64,000 nt of DNA from Capitulum mitella (GCA_030062745.1 CP099841.1:29205398-29269397), one strand, 5' to 3'; shown: positions 35,155-47,747, counted from the stretch's first letter. A program made the numbers and translations. The notes: generated by a model from the letters alone, not told the origin.

Positions 35155-38100
35155 TCAATGAGAAAAAGTAAAACTAAGATCGTAAGGCAACTTAGCTGGA
35201 CGGTGGTGCTGCGTTTAACTTGATGTGCTTCAGCTTCAGGTGTTCTAGAGCCCAGTGGCTGGCGGATTTGGTGGAATGGGAGGCTGTCTGGCGCTATTGC
35301 CTGAGATACACGCCCGTGTCACAAAGGCGTTACAGCCGAAAATACTGCAAACGAACGTTCTCAGAGATAAATCAAGTAACGTCCAGGTCAGCTTCCATGA
35401 GCGCTGGCAGATGATGGCAGGGTCTCCGCAGCGCAAGATAATTTGAATTATAATCAAGGCTGTCCGGTATTTTGGCAGGCTTGGGATGTCAAACGACCTC
35501 CTACAAGGTATGAAAGCCGTAGAACATCAGATGGATGTGCTTCAGACCTGAAGTACAACTGCCAGACATACACAGAGGCGTAACTTTGTAAACCTTTGGT
35601 ATGGAGCTTGCCATACCAAAGGAAATAATCGGTATCGAATTCCATACCAATAACTTGGTCCATCCATGCGCTTTCTTGTTTTATAAAACGCAGTACTGTA
35701 AACGTATTATTAATGCCAGAGTTTAGGGTCCGATGAATTCATTTTTCCATACCACTGTTTGCCCCAGTTCTAACACGGACATACGGTTAGGGCGTTGTGC
35801 TGTCTGGTGCTGGTCGTAGACAGTACTAGCTGGGCAGAGCTGGGCCACATGACCAAAAAATGCCAGTCGGCATTAATCCAAGACGTGAATCGTGGACCAG
35901 CTCAGATGACTGGCGTCGCGACAGCCAACACCACGAGCGAAGAAAATGCGGGCAGCCTCTGAAGAAGTGCCAATAGAGCTTCACACTGGCAGGGTGACTG
36001 CTTTCGCCGTATGGTGGAAGCATGATCAGTGACGGTTTGTCGTCGAGTGGAATGGCTCGTCAGCAGGTCACGCAACCTGAAGAGGAAAGCCGGTTGGCGG
36101 GCTACTTCAGGCACCTGATTCCAACTGTGGCGCAAGGCCAACCGGTCTGCCCAACCTCATCCGACAGAGTGGACTCTGGAAGCGGGATGAGGCAGCAGAC
36201 TCCAGCTTCGTGAACTTGCGAGACGGCGTCGCCTCACACCGGTGGTTCGCCAGCCAAGCCATCCAGGCCGTTCGGCATCGTCGCAGGCGTGAAGACGTGC
36301 CGAGCGGCGCCGAACCTCCGGAATGTCGGCGTGAGGTCGAGCTGGCGGACGAACCGCTGCCGGCAGCAGCCAGAGATGGTACTACATCGGTACTACAGAG
36401 ATGGTACCAGACTGGTGGTACAGAGATGGTACTACCAGCCAGCGGACCGTACTAGGTTCTGGTGAACAGCGAAGCGCAGACTGCCCTTAGACATGTGAGA
36501 ACTGCTGTAAAATTTTGTGTACCCGGGCAGCTGTAAACGCTGTTGTTTTCATGTGATGAGGACGGCTGTCGTCTGCTATCATATGCCTCATCGCCACCAG
36601 TCTGTGCGGTGCAAGCAACCGCTTGTTTCGAGGGGAAAACGTGATGGCTCGCGGTCGCACGCTGGTCTGAGTGACGCCTTGAAGACCCGATAGGTCTCCG
36701 TCGCTTCCTCTGTCCCAGATCTGCGACCGGCGGATCTGGGGCATCCTGTGTGGGTAACGGTATTGTTTTAACTGGGAGATACCACTTTGAAAAGAACATC
36801 ATCGCTACGAAGAGGTCGGTGAGAAAGGTTAGTTACCTTGCATTCGCCCATATTCACAAGTTCTATAGTTGCACTTTGGCAAGGGATGTTGGTCATTCTG
36901 GAGCCTTCTTGACATGAACCAAGATCCTGGTTCATAACGTGGCCCGTAGGATTTCCAGCCTAGTTGAAATGAACATTTTCCGTTCTGCCAGATGTCTCTA
37001 ACACGGATTCATGTCAAAGAAAACCAGTGCAGTTTCCAAAATAAATCCACAGAAACAAAATTATGTTTTCATTGGTGATCAATGCTCCCATGGCCTCCAA
37101 CCATTCACATCTAGCCATTCGATGCTGTCAGGTACCGGTATATGACGTGCTCTCGAGCACGCACGTTTCATTCCAAGTCCTACATGTTTCCAGGATCCAC
37201 GTAAATTACGTGAGCCCTCCTGGGACAGTGCTGGACGGTTTTTCCGCCGTGCTGTGTATACTCCGAAAGACAAGCTAACTGGGCCACGTCACGAAGCCAC
37301 CAGTTTGCCAACACGCAGCAAATGCCGCCACGACATGAACAAACTCCCCGAAACAGCAATGCCCAACGGATTCGACGCTGACCAAATCTGTATCCCGTCA
37401 CGGAAGAACATTCTAGTCTGAAAAAGCAAGCGAAAAATAAAACGGCCACAGCAGCGGACTGAAACCTCTGGGCTGTGACACCACCAGACGGGCGACTTCA
37501 CACGTCTGGTTCTATCCGCCGACGCCAGACGTCTCTAGCGAGCAACCGCCGTGGGCTGCTTTGCGGCACGAAGAATTCTACGGGTCAGTTCTCGGCCAGG
37601 CACCGCAATGGGACGAAGCAAACGTGACACATCACCAACATGCATAGCGAAGAGGCATGCCAAGTCCACACATTACATGTCTTCAGGGATAACCCCAGAG
37701 CCACAAGTTTTCATTTTGGTGCAGAGGCACACACGTTGGTACGTCTACCCTGGCGCGACGCCAACTGTTTTTTTTTGTTGAAACTCGGCGGGCGCGGAAG
37801 ACCGGCAGATCAGAAGCAGAACGAAGACACGCACTACAGCCGACTTACCGTCGTCGTCTGTACGCAGACGTACCGCTGCCTTAATACTCAGTGGACTCAA
37901 GCGGTCAGACACATCACTGCACGCGGTGCTGCGAGCGGGCGGCTGCCGTGGCTCGTGACATCGCATCGAGTTCGACCGTTACTATCCCATCAACTTCCGG
38001 TAGTCTTCTTCGACGCTCCCTCCCGCCCTATTCGCTGGCGAAGCTCAGTGGCACGAGCTTCCAATTCGGCCCGGTGGGGCACCTGTCGTCAGATCGTTCC

Positions 38101-38223
38101 AGCGTCTCTGTTCTCGACAATTTCATACGCTATTCCGTTCTTTACGGCAGTATGTACGAAGGGATTCTGCCGCCATACTCCTTCCATTTCACGTCTGCAG
38201 GCACCAGTCAAACATAGGAATAA
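35155..38223. other. No recognisable gene
   Basis: Contains a small GGTACTAC-rich minisatellite (about 36377-36434). Frames near 37.6-38.2 kb overlap on both strands without resemblance to a family. Confidence 0.45.
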
Positions 38224-38229
38224 TTTATT
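38224..38229 (-). terminator. RPL24: RPL24 polyadenylation signal
   Basis: AATAAA on the minus strand, 50 nt past the RPL24 stop. Confidence 0.75.
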
Positions 38230-38278
38230 TGATGTATTCTCCCCACGACCATGAAATAGTTCCAAAAGCAAGTAAATT

Positions 38279-38362
38279 TCATCTCTTGCCTCCCACACGA
38301 GGGGCCTGCTTGGGGACCGCCTTGGCCTTGGGCACCTTCATCTTCTGCTTCGGCTGCTTCAC
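38279..38362 (-). CDS. RPL24: RPL24 exon 6
   Basis: 84 nt, acceptor TTATTTCAG; basic tail ending APRVGGKR, stop TGA 38279-38281. Confidence 0.95.
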   Translation of the reverse strand: MKQPKQKMKVPKAKAVPKQAPRVGGKR

Positions 38363-41300
38363 CTGAAATAACGACAAAAAATCAGACCATTAACGGCAGT
38401 CACAATGCATCCAAGTGCTGACATCAGGATGTCTCTCTTTTTACACCATCGATATAAGAACGGTCACGCAGAATTTAAAACTGCAGTCATGCACCTTTAC
38501 TGTGTAACCCACAAGGCTGGAAAAAACTGTTGTTTTCCGGTGTTAACTTAATGTTATGTTATGAATGTTAACTTAAACCCATATTATTCTTTGCAAAATT
38601 TGTACTCTAAAACAGAAATTATACTCCAGTACCAAGAACAGGAACCAAATTTCCAACCCTGGTCACCCATCAGCAAAAAAAAACGTATAAAGCAGGATAA
38701 TGAGCAGCCAGGTCAAGTCCAACGATAAGATCCCACAGTGAAAGCGAATGAGAGGGAACAAACTAGCGCTTCCACAATAATCAAGATCTAACTGGTAGTT
38801 CCACGGCGAGAATCAACACCGTCACGATATGACAAAGTGACCAGCTCATTTTCATGAATATTTTCACTTGAAGTATGACAGAAACGTATTCAATGGTCCA
38901 CACAAGGGAGGGTGCCAGGCGTTAAAAAAGGTCAGACAAGAGGGATCATTGTCTATAATAAGCCACATAATTCCTTCACATTGCACGTTCGAATTCAGAC
39001 AATATCACACATCCTCAACCGACTGCCGACGGCGTCCAACTACTCCTCCTCTGGCTCTAGCATTCGCATAACGAAACGCAAGTAACCAGCCACCAATTCG
39101 GAAACGCAGCCAAGCTGGCACAATCATCCTAAGGTAACTTTTTTGGTTGCCATAACCCTTCGAAAGATACAAGACGACGTACGTCTAATCAGCTGTATCT
39201 CGCTTAGGCACAAAATCGCAGCATACGGAGCACATGTCCTCCACAGGACTAAAGCTAAGAAGACAGTGAAGCATGTATGTCCATTTTCATATAACACCCA
39301 GATGTTGGTTAAGGACGTGTCTAATGTGGACGAATCTAAGGTTTTCTTATTTTCCCAGAGTACTTTGAAACCTGAGCTGAATATGAAATCTGTCTGCTTC
39401 CACTTGCCCTCCAAACACTCAGAATGGGTCATAAAGTTCACCACAGCACCATTTGCAGGACTGTTATACTACAACCATCACCACGGAAAATAATTATTGA
39501 TCATGTGATACAACAATATACAGTTCCAATCAAGGCTTGGTTAATGCTATCTGGGCTTGTCTGAATGCTGCCGAAATACCTAGGTCCAGCATGCACCACC
39601 TTCCCCAAATTTGTTCCATGACAGTAATGCCCAGAAAGCAATGCATGACAGTATGGGTACAACTGCTCAATGGAATTGCCCTGGCAGAGATTTTACACTT
39701 TTCCAGCACAAAAAAATAATGACATGAATTCAACCTACTGTGGATTTTTGATGGCAAATGGCAAGTTCTGAAACAATACAATCATTTTCAATCTGCACTT
39801 CTCCAAAAAGTTATCTTTGAAAATTTGGCCTTCAACTAGACACTGTAGTTCCATGATTGTGGAACACAATTTTACTCCATTTTTCACTTCCTAATTTCTA
39901 TAAATTTAGCCAACACATGTTGAAGTGGGCTGAGACTGAAATGGACTGCAATAGCCCATGTCATAGTGATCAAGGTGAAGAAATGATCCAAAGGTCATGG
40001 ACTGGAGGGGCACAAGAGTGGCAGACCACAGATAAATTAAAGAATGCTTGGCACTGGCAAGATCTGTGGCCATCCACACAGGTGTTATCCCAGGAACCCA
40101 GATGAGCACAATCCCTGCTGACAAAAAAGGAGGTAGACTGAAACCGATTGCACGGTCAGAGATAACAAAGACATGAACCCCTATATGACAAACAAGAGCC
40201 CCATTAACTCAACAATGGCCATCAGATGTCATGAATGCATCCACCCATACCTTGGTTTGGGAGGCTGTCTTTGCCTTGGCTGACTTGGTTGCCCTGTTCT
40301 TCTCCTTTGCAGCCCTAAAAAGCACAAAAAGCACAAAAAATAAATCAAACACAAAAAAGCCATAAGCATGTTCCAGTCACACTACACTGCTGCCACATTT
40401 TGACTCAGCAGTTAACTATACAGGGTAACTCTAACAATGAAAGGGCCTTGCATTGTCACCACAGAGTACTGAATCATGACAGAGACAATCAGAGACAACG
40501 TCACAGATGACCCTTTCATAAGCAAAACCAAGGCCTGGAAATATCTGATGAGTGCATCGACCTACAACAGGCAGTTACCACCATCCATAAGCATGCAAAG
40601 GCACCCATCATGTGACCTAGTATTGGTGGGGCATCATAATCATGTAACCATGGTGACTAGCACATCTTGGCAACTGGCAGAGCAGAAGCACACCTGCTGG
40701 CCTCCACCCGAGTGGCCCACTCACTTGATGGCCTGCTCACGCTGAGCCTTCCTGACTTCAGGCTTCATGTTCCTCTTGGCCATAATGTCCGAGAGGGAAG
40801 CGCCGACAATAGCCCTCTGGAACTTGTGAGTACGGCGAGAGCGCTTCTTCACCGTTTCCTCATCCTGGCCCTTCTTGTTCTTGCGCCTGAAGCATGGCAG
40901 ACTTGTCAAACAAAGCACACAAATTCAGAACCGACAACACAGCCTTTAAGTTCTGCAGAATACAAATGACAGATTCAAAAACAAAAACCGAAGAGGTAGC
41001 CAACTATTTGTTCACTGCCATCTGAAATACACAAACCACACAAGACATGCTTATGAACAGTAAAAATGATAAGAACATAGACAAAAACCACAAAGCACTG
41101 AGTGTCCGCATTAACCGCAAGTCCCAAATTAAAATAAACCCAACCAACTGGAGGGGGGTGGTTGGCCACCCTGGTCGACCACCCCGGTGTTTTTCCGAGA
41201 CTGCGAGAGAATAAAGAAATGTAGCGCCGCAAAACTTTGTGTACCTTTTGCTTGATCATCTATAGACCTTATATCCAATTTCTGACATCAGGTACATACA

Positions 41301-44300
41301 TAAGGTGTCTGACCTACATCAGTTCAACTGGACCTATGGCCAAAAAAGTTTAGCATCCCATAACTTTTTCACAACACATTATATGAAAACAAACTTTCAA
41401 GGGTTAGAGGTTTTGATGAACACAACAAATCTGCCATCTTGGATTTTTTGGATATATCCAGGTCAATGGCCTAAGGACAAGCCTGTTTTCAACATAAGTT
41501 GTCATTTTTCTTACACAGATAGAATTTTTAAACAACTTGAGTGAGGGGGTTGCAGACATGCAGTTTCTGTCAATGGGCAAAGTTCTAACCTCCAACCACT
41601 GACCTGAGGTCAGGTCACAAATAACTGTTATGAGTCAGAGTGCACTGCCATCAAAATTGGCAATGCATGACTCAGATTGGGTAGAACAATGCAAAACTGG
41701 CTAGCAGAGCTCAGACTAATACAAAGATGTTAAAACAAATTCAAAAAAATTATATTTCAGGAATAAACAAACTTTCATGAATACAGGTCCTTCAAATATG
41801 TGGATTGATAACTAGTGAATTTTTACCAAACTCAAGCATGAGAAATCATTGCAAGAACCACTAGAATCAAGACACAACACTTGGAATGGGACAGTTCACA
41901 AAAATCAGAGCATTAAAATTAGTTCCCCTCAATTTCATACCACATTTATCTGTCCTGCCCACTGTGCGGTGGTGCAAAAATCACAGTGTCTGACTCAATG
42001 TTTCTGTGTACACATTAAACAAACCAGATTAATCAGAGGTCTATTGGGCATCTGCTGACTTTTACTTGCCATCTGGTGCCTTTATCTGGACTTTATTAGT
42101 CACAGCCTTTGAAATCCAAACTGTTTCTTGGTCTCATGCAGGAAAATATGAGGAAACATAGATAGGGTGTAAATGACTTACATATGACCCAAAACTAAAA
42201 ATGAGATTTTCACCTGTTTGCTTATTTTTATCCTGCAGCCAACCATTCAACCAACCATTCATAAGTTAGAAGGGGTGTCAACTGCCCCCCAGTTGGGTGC
42301 ACAGGACTCCACAGACAGTCAGGTGCAGGTTTAACCAGGAAAGATGTTATTTGAATTCTGCCTCTAACAGACACCATGTTTAAAAATAAAGATACTCATG
42401 GTGTAATGGAATACAATCAAAACATTAAAAAATACCTATAAAGGATGGTCCAGGTGACCTCACGTGGGTTCCTCTTCATGCTGAAGGACTTTTCAGCCTT
42501 CTTGTGAATGAAGGTGTATGTCTGTAACAAAATGCACATCAGTTCACTAGGATTCATTATCACAATGCACATAGTTCAAAACCATGATGTATACAACCAG
42601 AAAAATATCACTATGTGTAACCCTCACCACAGTGAAAAGCACAAACAACAGCTGGAAGATAGGAACATTACAAATTCAATAATCCTGTAGCACAAATGAT
42701 GACACTGTTATGAAAACAAGCTTATGCAGCTACTCAAGGTCTGTTGTGCATTGACACAGCACATCACCACAATTCTGGTAATTCTGGAAATTAGTGTACA
42801 ATGACAACACCACAGCATCTTTTAGACATCAAAATGGCCCATAAACATTCTTTCCATTGATAGTACTTCTGCGCAAAAACCAAATATCTGCAAGGTGCAA
42901 CATCCCAGCACGATCCAGCCCACAAACAACCTAGCATTTTTTGTCCCCAACTTTGTTATTTATGTTAGTGCCATAATAAAACAAGTTTCACTCATTGCAG
43001 ACTAATTCTTGAACTTAAAACTACACATCCAAGTCAAGCTGCAAATAATGCAAAAGCATGTTGTTTATGATGCATCATTGTCCTGACTCCAAGGATGTCC
43101 TAACTGGCTGCATAGACATTCATGACACCACCATAATGGAAGTTTTAAAATGATGACATTGCTCAAAAGAGTTTGGAAATGTTAGACTGCACAGACTAAG
43201 TTATGCACTACTAAAATCACAACTGGTAGAATTTCTCAGCTTTAAAATAACACTGAAGTGACTCAGAACCTGCAGAAAATAACACATCATGAATATCAGC
43301 ATGGTGGCTTCATTCTCTGATGCTGTGGTCAAAGCATTCACAAGTTTTTGATATTCCATTACTTGGCATAACATTTCCCAAAAAATTATAAGAATTACCT
43401 TAATGTTATTCTCAACCATATTGTAATTTCCAGAACACAACAAATGTCTGGTCTAGCTGCAACTACGAGGGGTGTATGAAAAGTTTTAAGCATCGTGTAT
43501 AAGAAGCGTTGATGCATGGTCAAACCTATGATTTTTTGAAAGTACAACCTTTTGTAAGTATTCCTGCCAAATTTTGAGATTCTAACATCTTATTTTTTTC
43601 ACAGATTTTTGAATAAGCAAAGGTTAAGGATTCAGTGGAAAATGGAGAAAACAGAAATTCGTGCAGTCATTAAGGACCTGCATTTGAAAGGCATGACTGC
43701 CTCAGAAATTCATGATGACATGTTGAGAACATTAGCAGAGAGTGCCCCTTCATATGCAACAGTCACATGTTGGATCAGAGAATTCAAACATGGCAGAGAC
43801 AGTGTTGAAGATGACCCAAGGTCAGGACGACCCCCAACAGCAACAACCAAAGAAAACCTTGACCTTGCTCTGCAGATGGTCATGCAAGATCATCGGATAT
43901 CATGTCGTCAGACAGCAGAGAGACTTGGGATATCCATTGAGCGAGCAGACAAAATTTTGACCAAAGAACTGGGATTCTCAAAGGTTTCTGCAAGGTGGGT
44001 CCCTCGTCTTTTGACACCTGAACAGAAACGCACCAGGTGCACTCTATCCAACAGCAATCTTGAACTGTTTGAAGCTGATGAAGACAATTTCCTTGCTTGA
44101 TTCATCACTGTGGATGAAAGCTGGGTTCATCACTACCAACCCGAAACCAAAGAATAATCAAAGCAGTGGAAGCACACGTCATCTCTGATCCCAAAGAAGG
44201 CCAAGGTCATTCCTTCAGCTGGCAAGGTCATGGCCTCTGTTTTCTGGGATTCCCAGGGTGTCATACTGATCGAATACCTTCAGAAGGGCCACACAGTGAC

Positions 44301-45658
44301 TGGACAGCATTATTCTGGACAACTGAAGTGCGTATGGGAAGTAATCAAAGAAAAAAGGTCAGGAATGCTCACAAGAGGAATCTTCTTCCACCAAGACAAT
44401 GCACCAGCCCACACCTCAGTGATTGCCATGGCAACAATTCATGACTGTGGATTCGAACTTGTTCCCCATCCACCTTATTTGCCAGACCTGGCCCCCTCCA
44501 ACTTCCATCTTTTCCCCCAAATCAAAAAAGCCTTGGCTGGTCGCCATTTTGCCAGTGATGATGATGTCATAGCTGCAGTCGAGGGGTTTCCTGAGTCCCA
44601 AACAAAAGAGTTCTTCTACACCGGGATAAAAGCGCTTCGGCACCGTTGGAGCAAGTGTTCAGCCCTTGAGGGGGACTATGTTCAAAAATAAATCATCAAA
44701 AATCCCCTATCCCTTTTAGTCTTTCTGATGCTTAAAACTTTTCATACATCCCTCGTATGTTCTAGCTCCATGAAAAAACTGGAGGAACCAGAAGTTATCA
44801 TACAAGACTAGCCCAAAACACATGGCAATGACTACCAGTATAATCAAACATGTTCCTGACATGTGGGCATAGGTTGCACAAAAGAATAACAAACAAGACA
44901 AAACATACTAGATGATGAATACAGACCCTTCACAAGGCAAACCAAATAACAGAAAAACCATTCAAACAAGCAAAAATGCCTTACAAACCAAACCACATGT
45001 CAATATTGTACTGTATTCCACAATGTATTGTATATAACAAGAAGAGACAACAAGAAGATAACATGACATTGCCATATGTAATGAAGATAAAACAATCAAA
45101 AGTTGGGATGAAGATAATTGACATTCAAGTGACATTACACAATACAACACAATATATAATCCAACATTGTACAGTATACAAAATACAATACACTGCATTC
45201 CACACTGTACTGCACAATACTGTATTCCACCAGTCATGATTTCAGTAATGCATAACTTAGTCTGTGCAGTCTAACATTACTCTAACAAATTAACATAACT
45301 CTTTTGGGCAATGTCATCATCTTAAAATTATTCAATATTCATTGGCCATCACACACATGACATTGCCATATGTAATGAAGATAAAACAATCAAAACTTGG
45401 AATGAAGATAATTGACATTCAAGTGGCATTACAAAGAAGACAGACAAAACCATCACTGGGTTCATTCATCAATTACCTTGCCATCAGCCTTGACCGAAGT
45501 CTTCCCATGACCTGGGTAGATCTTGAACCCGCTGAATATGCAGAGCCCAACCCTGGAAAAAAGGAATGAGATAGGTATCCAATCATTCTACCAGCTTTCC
45601 AGTCCTCAAAACAAAAGTCAAGTATTTTAGCTTATTGGGTCGTATTTACACACCTCAT
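38279..45658 (-). CDS. RPL24: 60S ribosomal protein L24 (eL24), complete
   Basis: Structural protein of the large ribosomal subunit. Exons: 45658-45654, 45552-45477, 42521-42436, 40886-40725, 40314-40251, 38362-38279; every junction is GT-AG and phases agree. The total of 477 nt gives 158 aa, against 157 in human. Landmarks are [78 protein letters not shown] and the C-terminal APRVGGKR. The ATG sits just before the first donor (ATG AG/GTGTGT), a common ribosomal-protein layout that allows 5'TOP control. Introns 2 to 4 are CpG-poor, and intron 2 hosts a mariner insertion. Confidence 0.97.
40251..40314 (-). CDS. RPL24: RPL24 exon 5
   Basis: 64 nt, acceptor TTTTTAG, donor AAG/GTATGG; encodes [21 protein letters not shown] less its final residues, the lysine/alanine-rich region. 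Confidence 0.93.
40725..40886 (-). CDS. RPL24: RPL24 exon 4
   Basis: 162 nt, acceptor GCTTCAG, donor AA/GTGAGT; encodes [30 protein letters not shown] and [13 protein letters not shown]. Confidence 0.97.
41260..43460. other. CpG-depleted RPL24 intron region
   Basis: By eye only about four CpGs outside the exon in 2.2 kb, against normal density upstream of the RPL24 start (after 45.66 kb) and in the distal last intron (before about 39.4 kb). Confidence 0.6.
42436..42521 (-). CDS. RPL24: RPL24 exon 3
   Basis: 86 nt, acceptor TGTTACAG, donor AG/GTATTT; encodes [20 protein letters not shown] and EVTWTILY. Confidence 0.96.
43466..44755 (+). mobile_element. Mariner element with intact ends (1290 bp)
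   Basis: The 29-bp inverted repeats at 43466-43494 and 44727-44755 (CGAGGGGTGTATGAAAAG... against CGAGGGATGTATGAAAAG...) differ at one base. A TA dinucleotide flanks each end (43464-43465, 44756-44757), the mariner target duplication. Length and layout are those of a full mariner. It sits in RPL24 intron 2, antisense to the gene. Confidence 0.95.
43642..44691 (+). pseudogene. Mariner transposase, two nonsense codons
   Basis: The full-length frame from ATG 43642 to TAA is interrupted only by TGA (44098-44100) and TAA (44155-44157). It begins [17 protein letters not shown] with the mariner helix-turn-helix, then [28 protein letters not shown] (first Asp), [11 protein letters not shown] (second Asp) and [16 protein letters not shown]. 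In the last motif the third catalytic Asp is Asn, giving DD34N instead of DD34D. The TGA stands where arginine is usual and probably arose from CGA by CpG decay. The protein cannot be active. Confidence 0.92.
45000..45235. repeat. ACAAT/TGTATT-rich low-complexity tract
   Basis: Imperfect pentamer-like runs (ACAAT, ATTCC, GTACTGTATT) in RPL24 intron 2, interrupted by the first copy of a 79-bp direct repeat. Confidence 0.55.
45061..45139. repeat. 79-bp direct repeat, copy 1
   Basis: Begins ACATGACATTGCCATATG; matches 45355-45433 with about three substitutions. Confidence 0.85.
45355..45433. repeat. 79-bp direct repeat, copy 2
   Basis: The second copy, ending about 43 bp intron-side of the RPL24 exon 2 donor and 294 bp from copy 1. 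Confidence 0.85.
45477..45552 (-). CDS. RPL24: RPL24 exon 2
   Basis: 76 nt, acceptor TTTTTTCCAG, donor AAG/GTAATT; encodes [20 protein letters not shown] then KADGK. Confidence 0.96.
45654..45658 (-). CDS. RPL24: RPL24 exon 1 (start codon)
   Basis: ATG AG followed by donor GTGTGT; the next exon supplies G to give Met-Arg-Val. Confidence 0.9.
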
Positions 45659-45667
45659 ATTGGCTGT

Positions 45668-45683
45668 TGAGACGGAAAGGGGG
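45668..45683 (-). promoter_or_regulatory. RPL24: 5'TOP-like leader of RPL24
   Basis: Upstream of the ATG the minus strand reads CCCCCTTTCCGTCTC, a pyrimidine run starting about 25 nt before the start codon. It matches the terminal oligopyrimidine tract of ribosomal protein mRNAs; the exact start site is inferred. Confidence 0.65.
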
Positions 45684-45689
45684 ATGGTG

Positions 45690-46290
45690 AGCAGCGCTGT
45701 TTGGCACAAAATATATTTTAACGCGAACATCTGTCAAATGTCTGGGAGACTGGCATACATTATCACAAGGTACAATGATAACTTTTTTAATGTTTCAGAA
45801 TATTTCAAACTTATTTGGAGCATTTTAACAAATATGCACATGACTAACTATTGGAAATCAAACGGGTGTTGAAGGAGGATTCAAAGGGATTCCAGGATAT
45901 GGTATCAATAAATGTTTTATAGCTACGATATCCAAGAAGTCGGAAAATATGCACTGAAAATGTAAGACTAGTGTAGTAGGTAATCCATGGAGTAGTCAAG
46001 TGCAATTACAAGCACGATGACGTCATAGACGTACTTGAAGAAATATTTGCCCTGTTTTCAGCTGAAATTTTACGATTCGCACCATCAGTTCATGTCTTCG
46101 ATGCGTCATTACACTACGATTTTGAGGCATTTTAAGCAGGGGAAGGTGGGAGGAAGTGGTATGGGCGAGGACTGTGGGAAGTACCGTTATTATTATTATT
46201 ATTATTTATAAAGCATGCATAAAATCATGTCTGTTTTGACACAGTCGAGGTAATAGTATTGATTACCCAGCAACACATTGTTACTTTCTA
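45690..46290. other. RPL24 upstream region, no gene seen
   Basis: Includes a (TTA)n microsatellite at about 46187-46206. CpG density is normal here. Confidence 0.5.
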
Positions 46291-46297
46291 CTTCTGA

Positions 46298-46340
46298 TTC
46301 GCCATCCAGGGGATAAACATCCTATCTCCTGGGTGGCGAA
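46298..46340. repeat. 18-bp stem-loop
   Basis: Arms 46298-46315 and 46323-46340 with a 7-base loop; the only two non-Watson-Crick positions are G-U pairs in a plus-strand transcript. Confidence 0.7.
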
Positions 46341-46365
46341 CATCCATTGATTCCCGATTGATTGC

Positions 46366-46466
46366 TTTTCATTGCATTGATTCATAACATTGCATTGCGC
46401 TGTATTGCATTCATTGCATTCATCGCATTCATAACATTGATTCCCGATTGGTTGCCGATTGACTGA
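46366..46466. repeat. Degenerate TTCATTGCA repeat
   Basis: Imperfect repeats of ATTGCATT and TTCATTGC next to the left end of hAT copy C. Confidence 0.6.
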
Positions 46467-46496
46467 TATTCAGACCCCACCTGAACAGGTGGGGCC

Positions 46497-47739
46497 CAGT
46501 GGCGTAGCCAAAGAAGGGGCCAAAGGGGCCACGCCTCCCTTCCTGGAGGCCAAACGGTGCCCCCTGGCGGCCGAGCGGGCCCCCCTGGGGCGGAAGGCCC
46601 AATGCTTTGGATATCGTGATGTGTCCGCAGGGCGTTTTACACTGTCCAACCAGACAATTAAAGCAAGATAAGAATATTTTAAGCATTAAAGAAGGCTTAC
46701 AAACCTAAAGAAAGCGTACTCCGAATATACAAGAGTGCTTTGTGTGCCATCAGGAGAGGCCCGTGTTCTGAACGGGCGTTTAGCGGCCCCTGCTAACTTG
46801 TAGGGGAGTTCACTGATTGTCTGGGGAAGGCCCCCTGCCGGCCCATAGAGGGCCCGCGTAGAGGGCCCCTGTCAGCCTCTGAAGGGACCTCATTTTTTTC
46901 TGGGAGAGGGTACCTGTCCCTGCCACCAGAGCTCGACAGGAGCCCTTTACAGGCGGATTGGATGCCCTCTACAGACAGGTGTGACCCCCCGCCCAATAGG
47001 GCCCCTAAACGATCATTTAGGGGGCCCCTGCTTTCCCGGAACGGTCTCCCTGCCGACCTGTAAGAGGCCTCCGCCAGGTCGGCAGGAACGCTTTTACAGT
47101 CGAGCATGGACCCCCTTTACACTTCAGCGGGACCCTTTTACAAACCGACAGTAACTTTAACCACAATGGGGCCCTCACAGATTACGAGGGCCAGGCGCGG
47201 GCCAAAAGGGGAAGTAATTGAGGCGATGGCCCCTCCCCTCAAGGCCTGAGAAGAGGCCCCTGTCAGACTTAAAAGGAGCCCAGAAGGTGCCCCGTATGAG
47301 CTTCACGAGGTCTCTATAAGAACCTGACGGGCTTTTGATGCAGTCCGGGAGGTCTACCGGAGGTTAGATGGCCTATGAGACGCATAGAAAGCCCCTGAAT
47401 CTTCCAAAGGGCCCCTGACACCACAGAATGGCCACGGCAGAGTGCCCCTGAGACCGCCAGATGGCTCACAGGGCCCCTGAGAGCGCCAAGATGAGGACTG
47501 AGTCCACAGGGGGCCCCTGTGAGTGAAAAACTGAAGGTTCTTGATGTAGTCAGAGGGCCTCCGGGAGGGTTAATGAGACCCTGACACAGCAAGATGGCCC
47601 CTAAGATGGAAAGAAGGGCCATTGAAACTCTTCATTCCTTCATCCGCTGGATTCGCCCTTGGCGATGGCCCCCATTGGTTACGAGGGCCCCCTTGATCCG
47701 ATTTGGCCCCCCATGAACGGAATCCCGGCTACGCCCCTG
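46497..47739 (-). mobile_element. Nested hAT element, copy C, internally deleted (1.24 kb)
   Basis: Inverted relative to copies A and B. The ends are CAGTGGCGTAGCCAAAG and CCGGCTACGCCCCTG. Flanks GTGGGGCC (46489-46496) and GCGGTGCC (47740-47747) agree at six of eight bases. It keeps the same outer sequence and the same position of the inner element as copies A and B. Confidence 0.78.
47192..47661 (-). mobile_element. Inner hAT-like element of copy C (470 bp)
   Basis: Ends CAGGCGCGGGCCAAAAGG and GGATTCGCCCTTG, flanked by ACGAGGGC and GCGATGGC, the inverted form of the GCCCTCGY duplication seen in copies A and B. Most of the inner repeat array is deleted. Confidence 0.7.
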
Positions 47740-47747
47740 GCGGTGCC

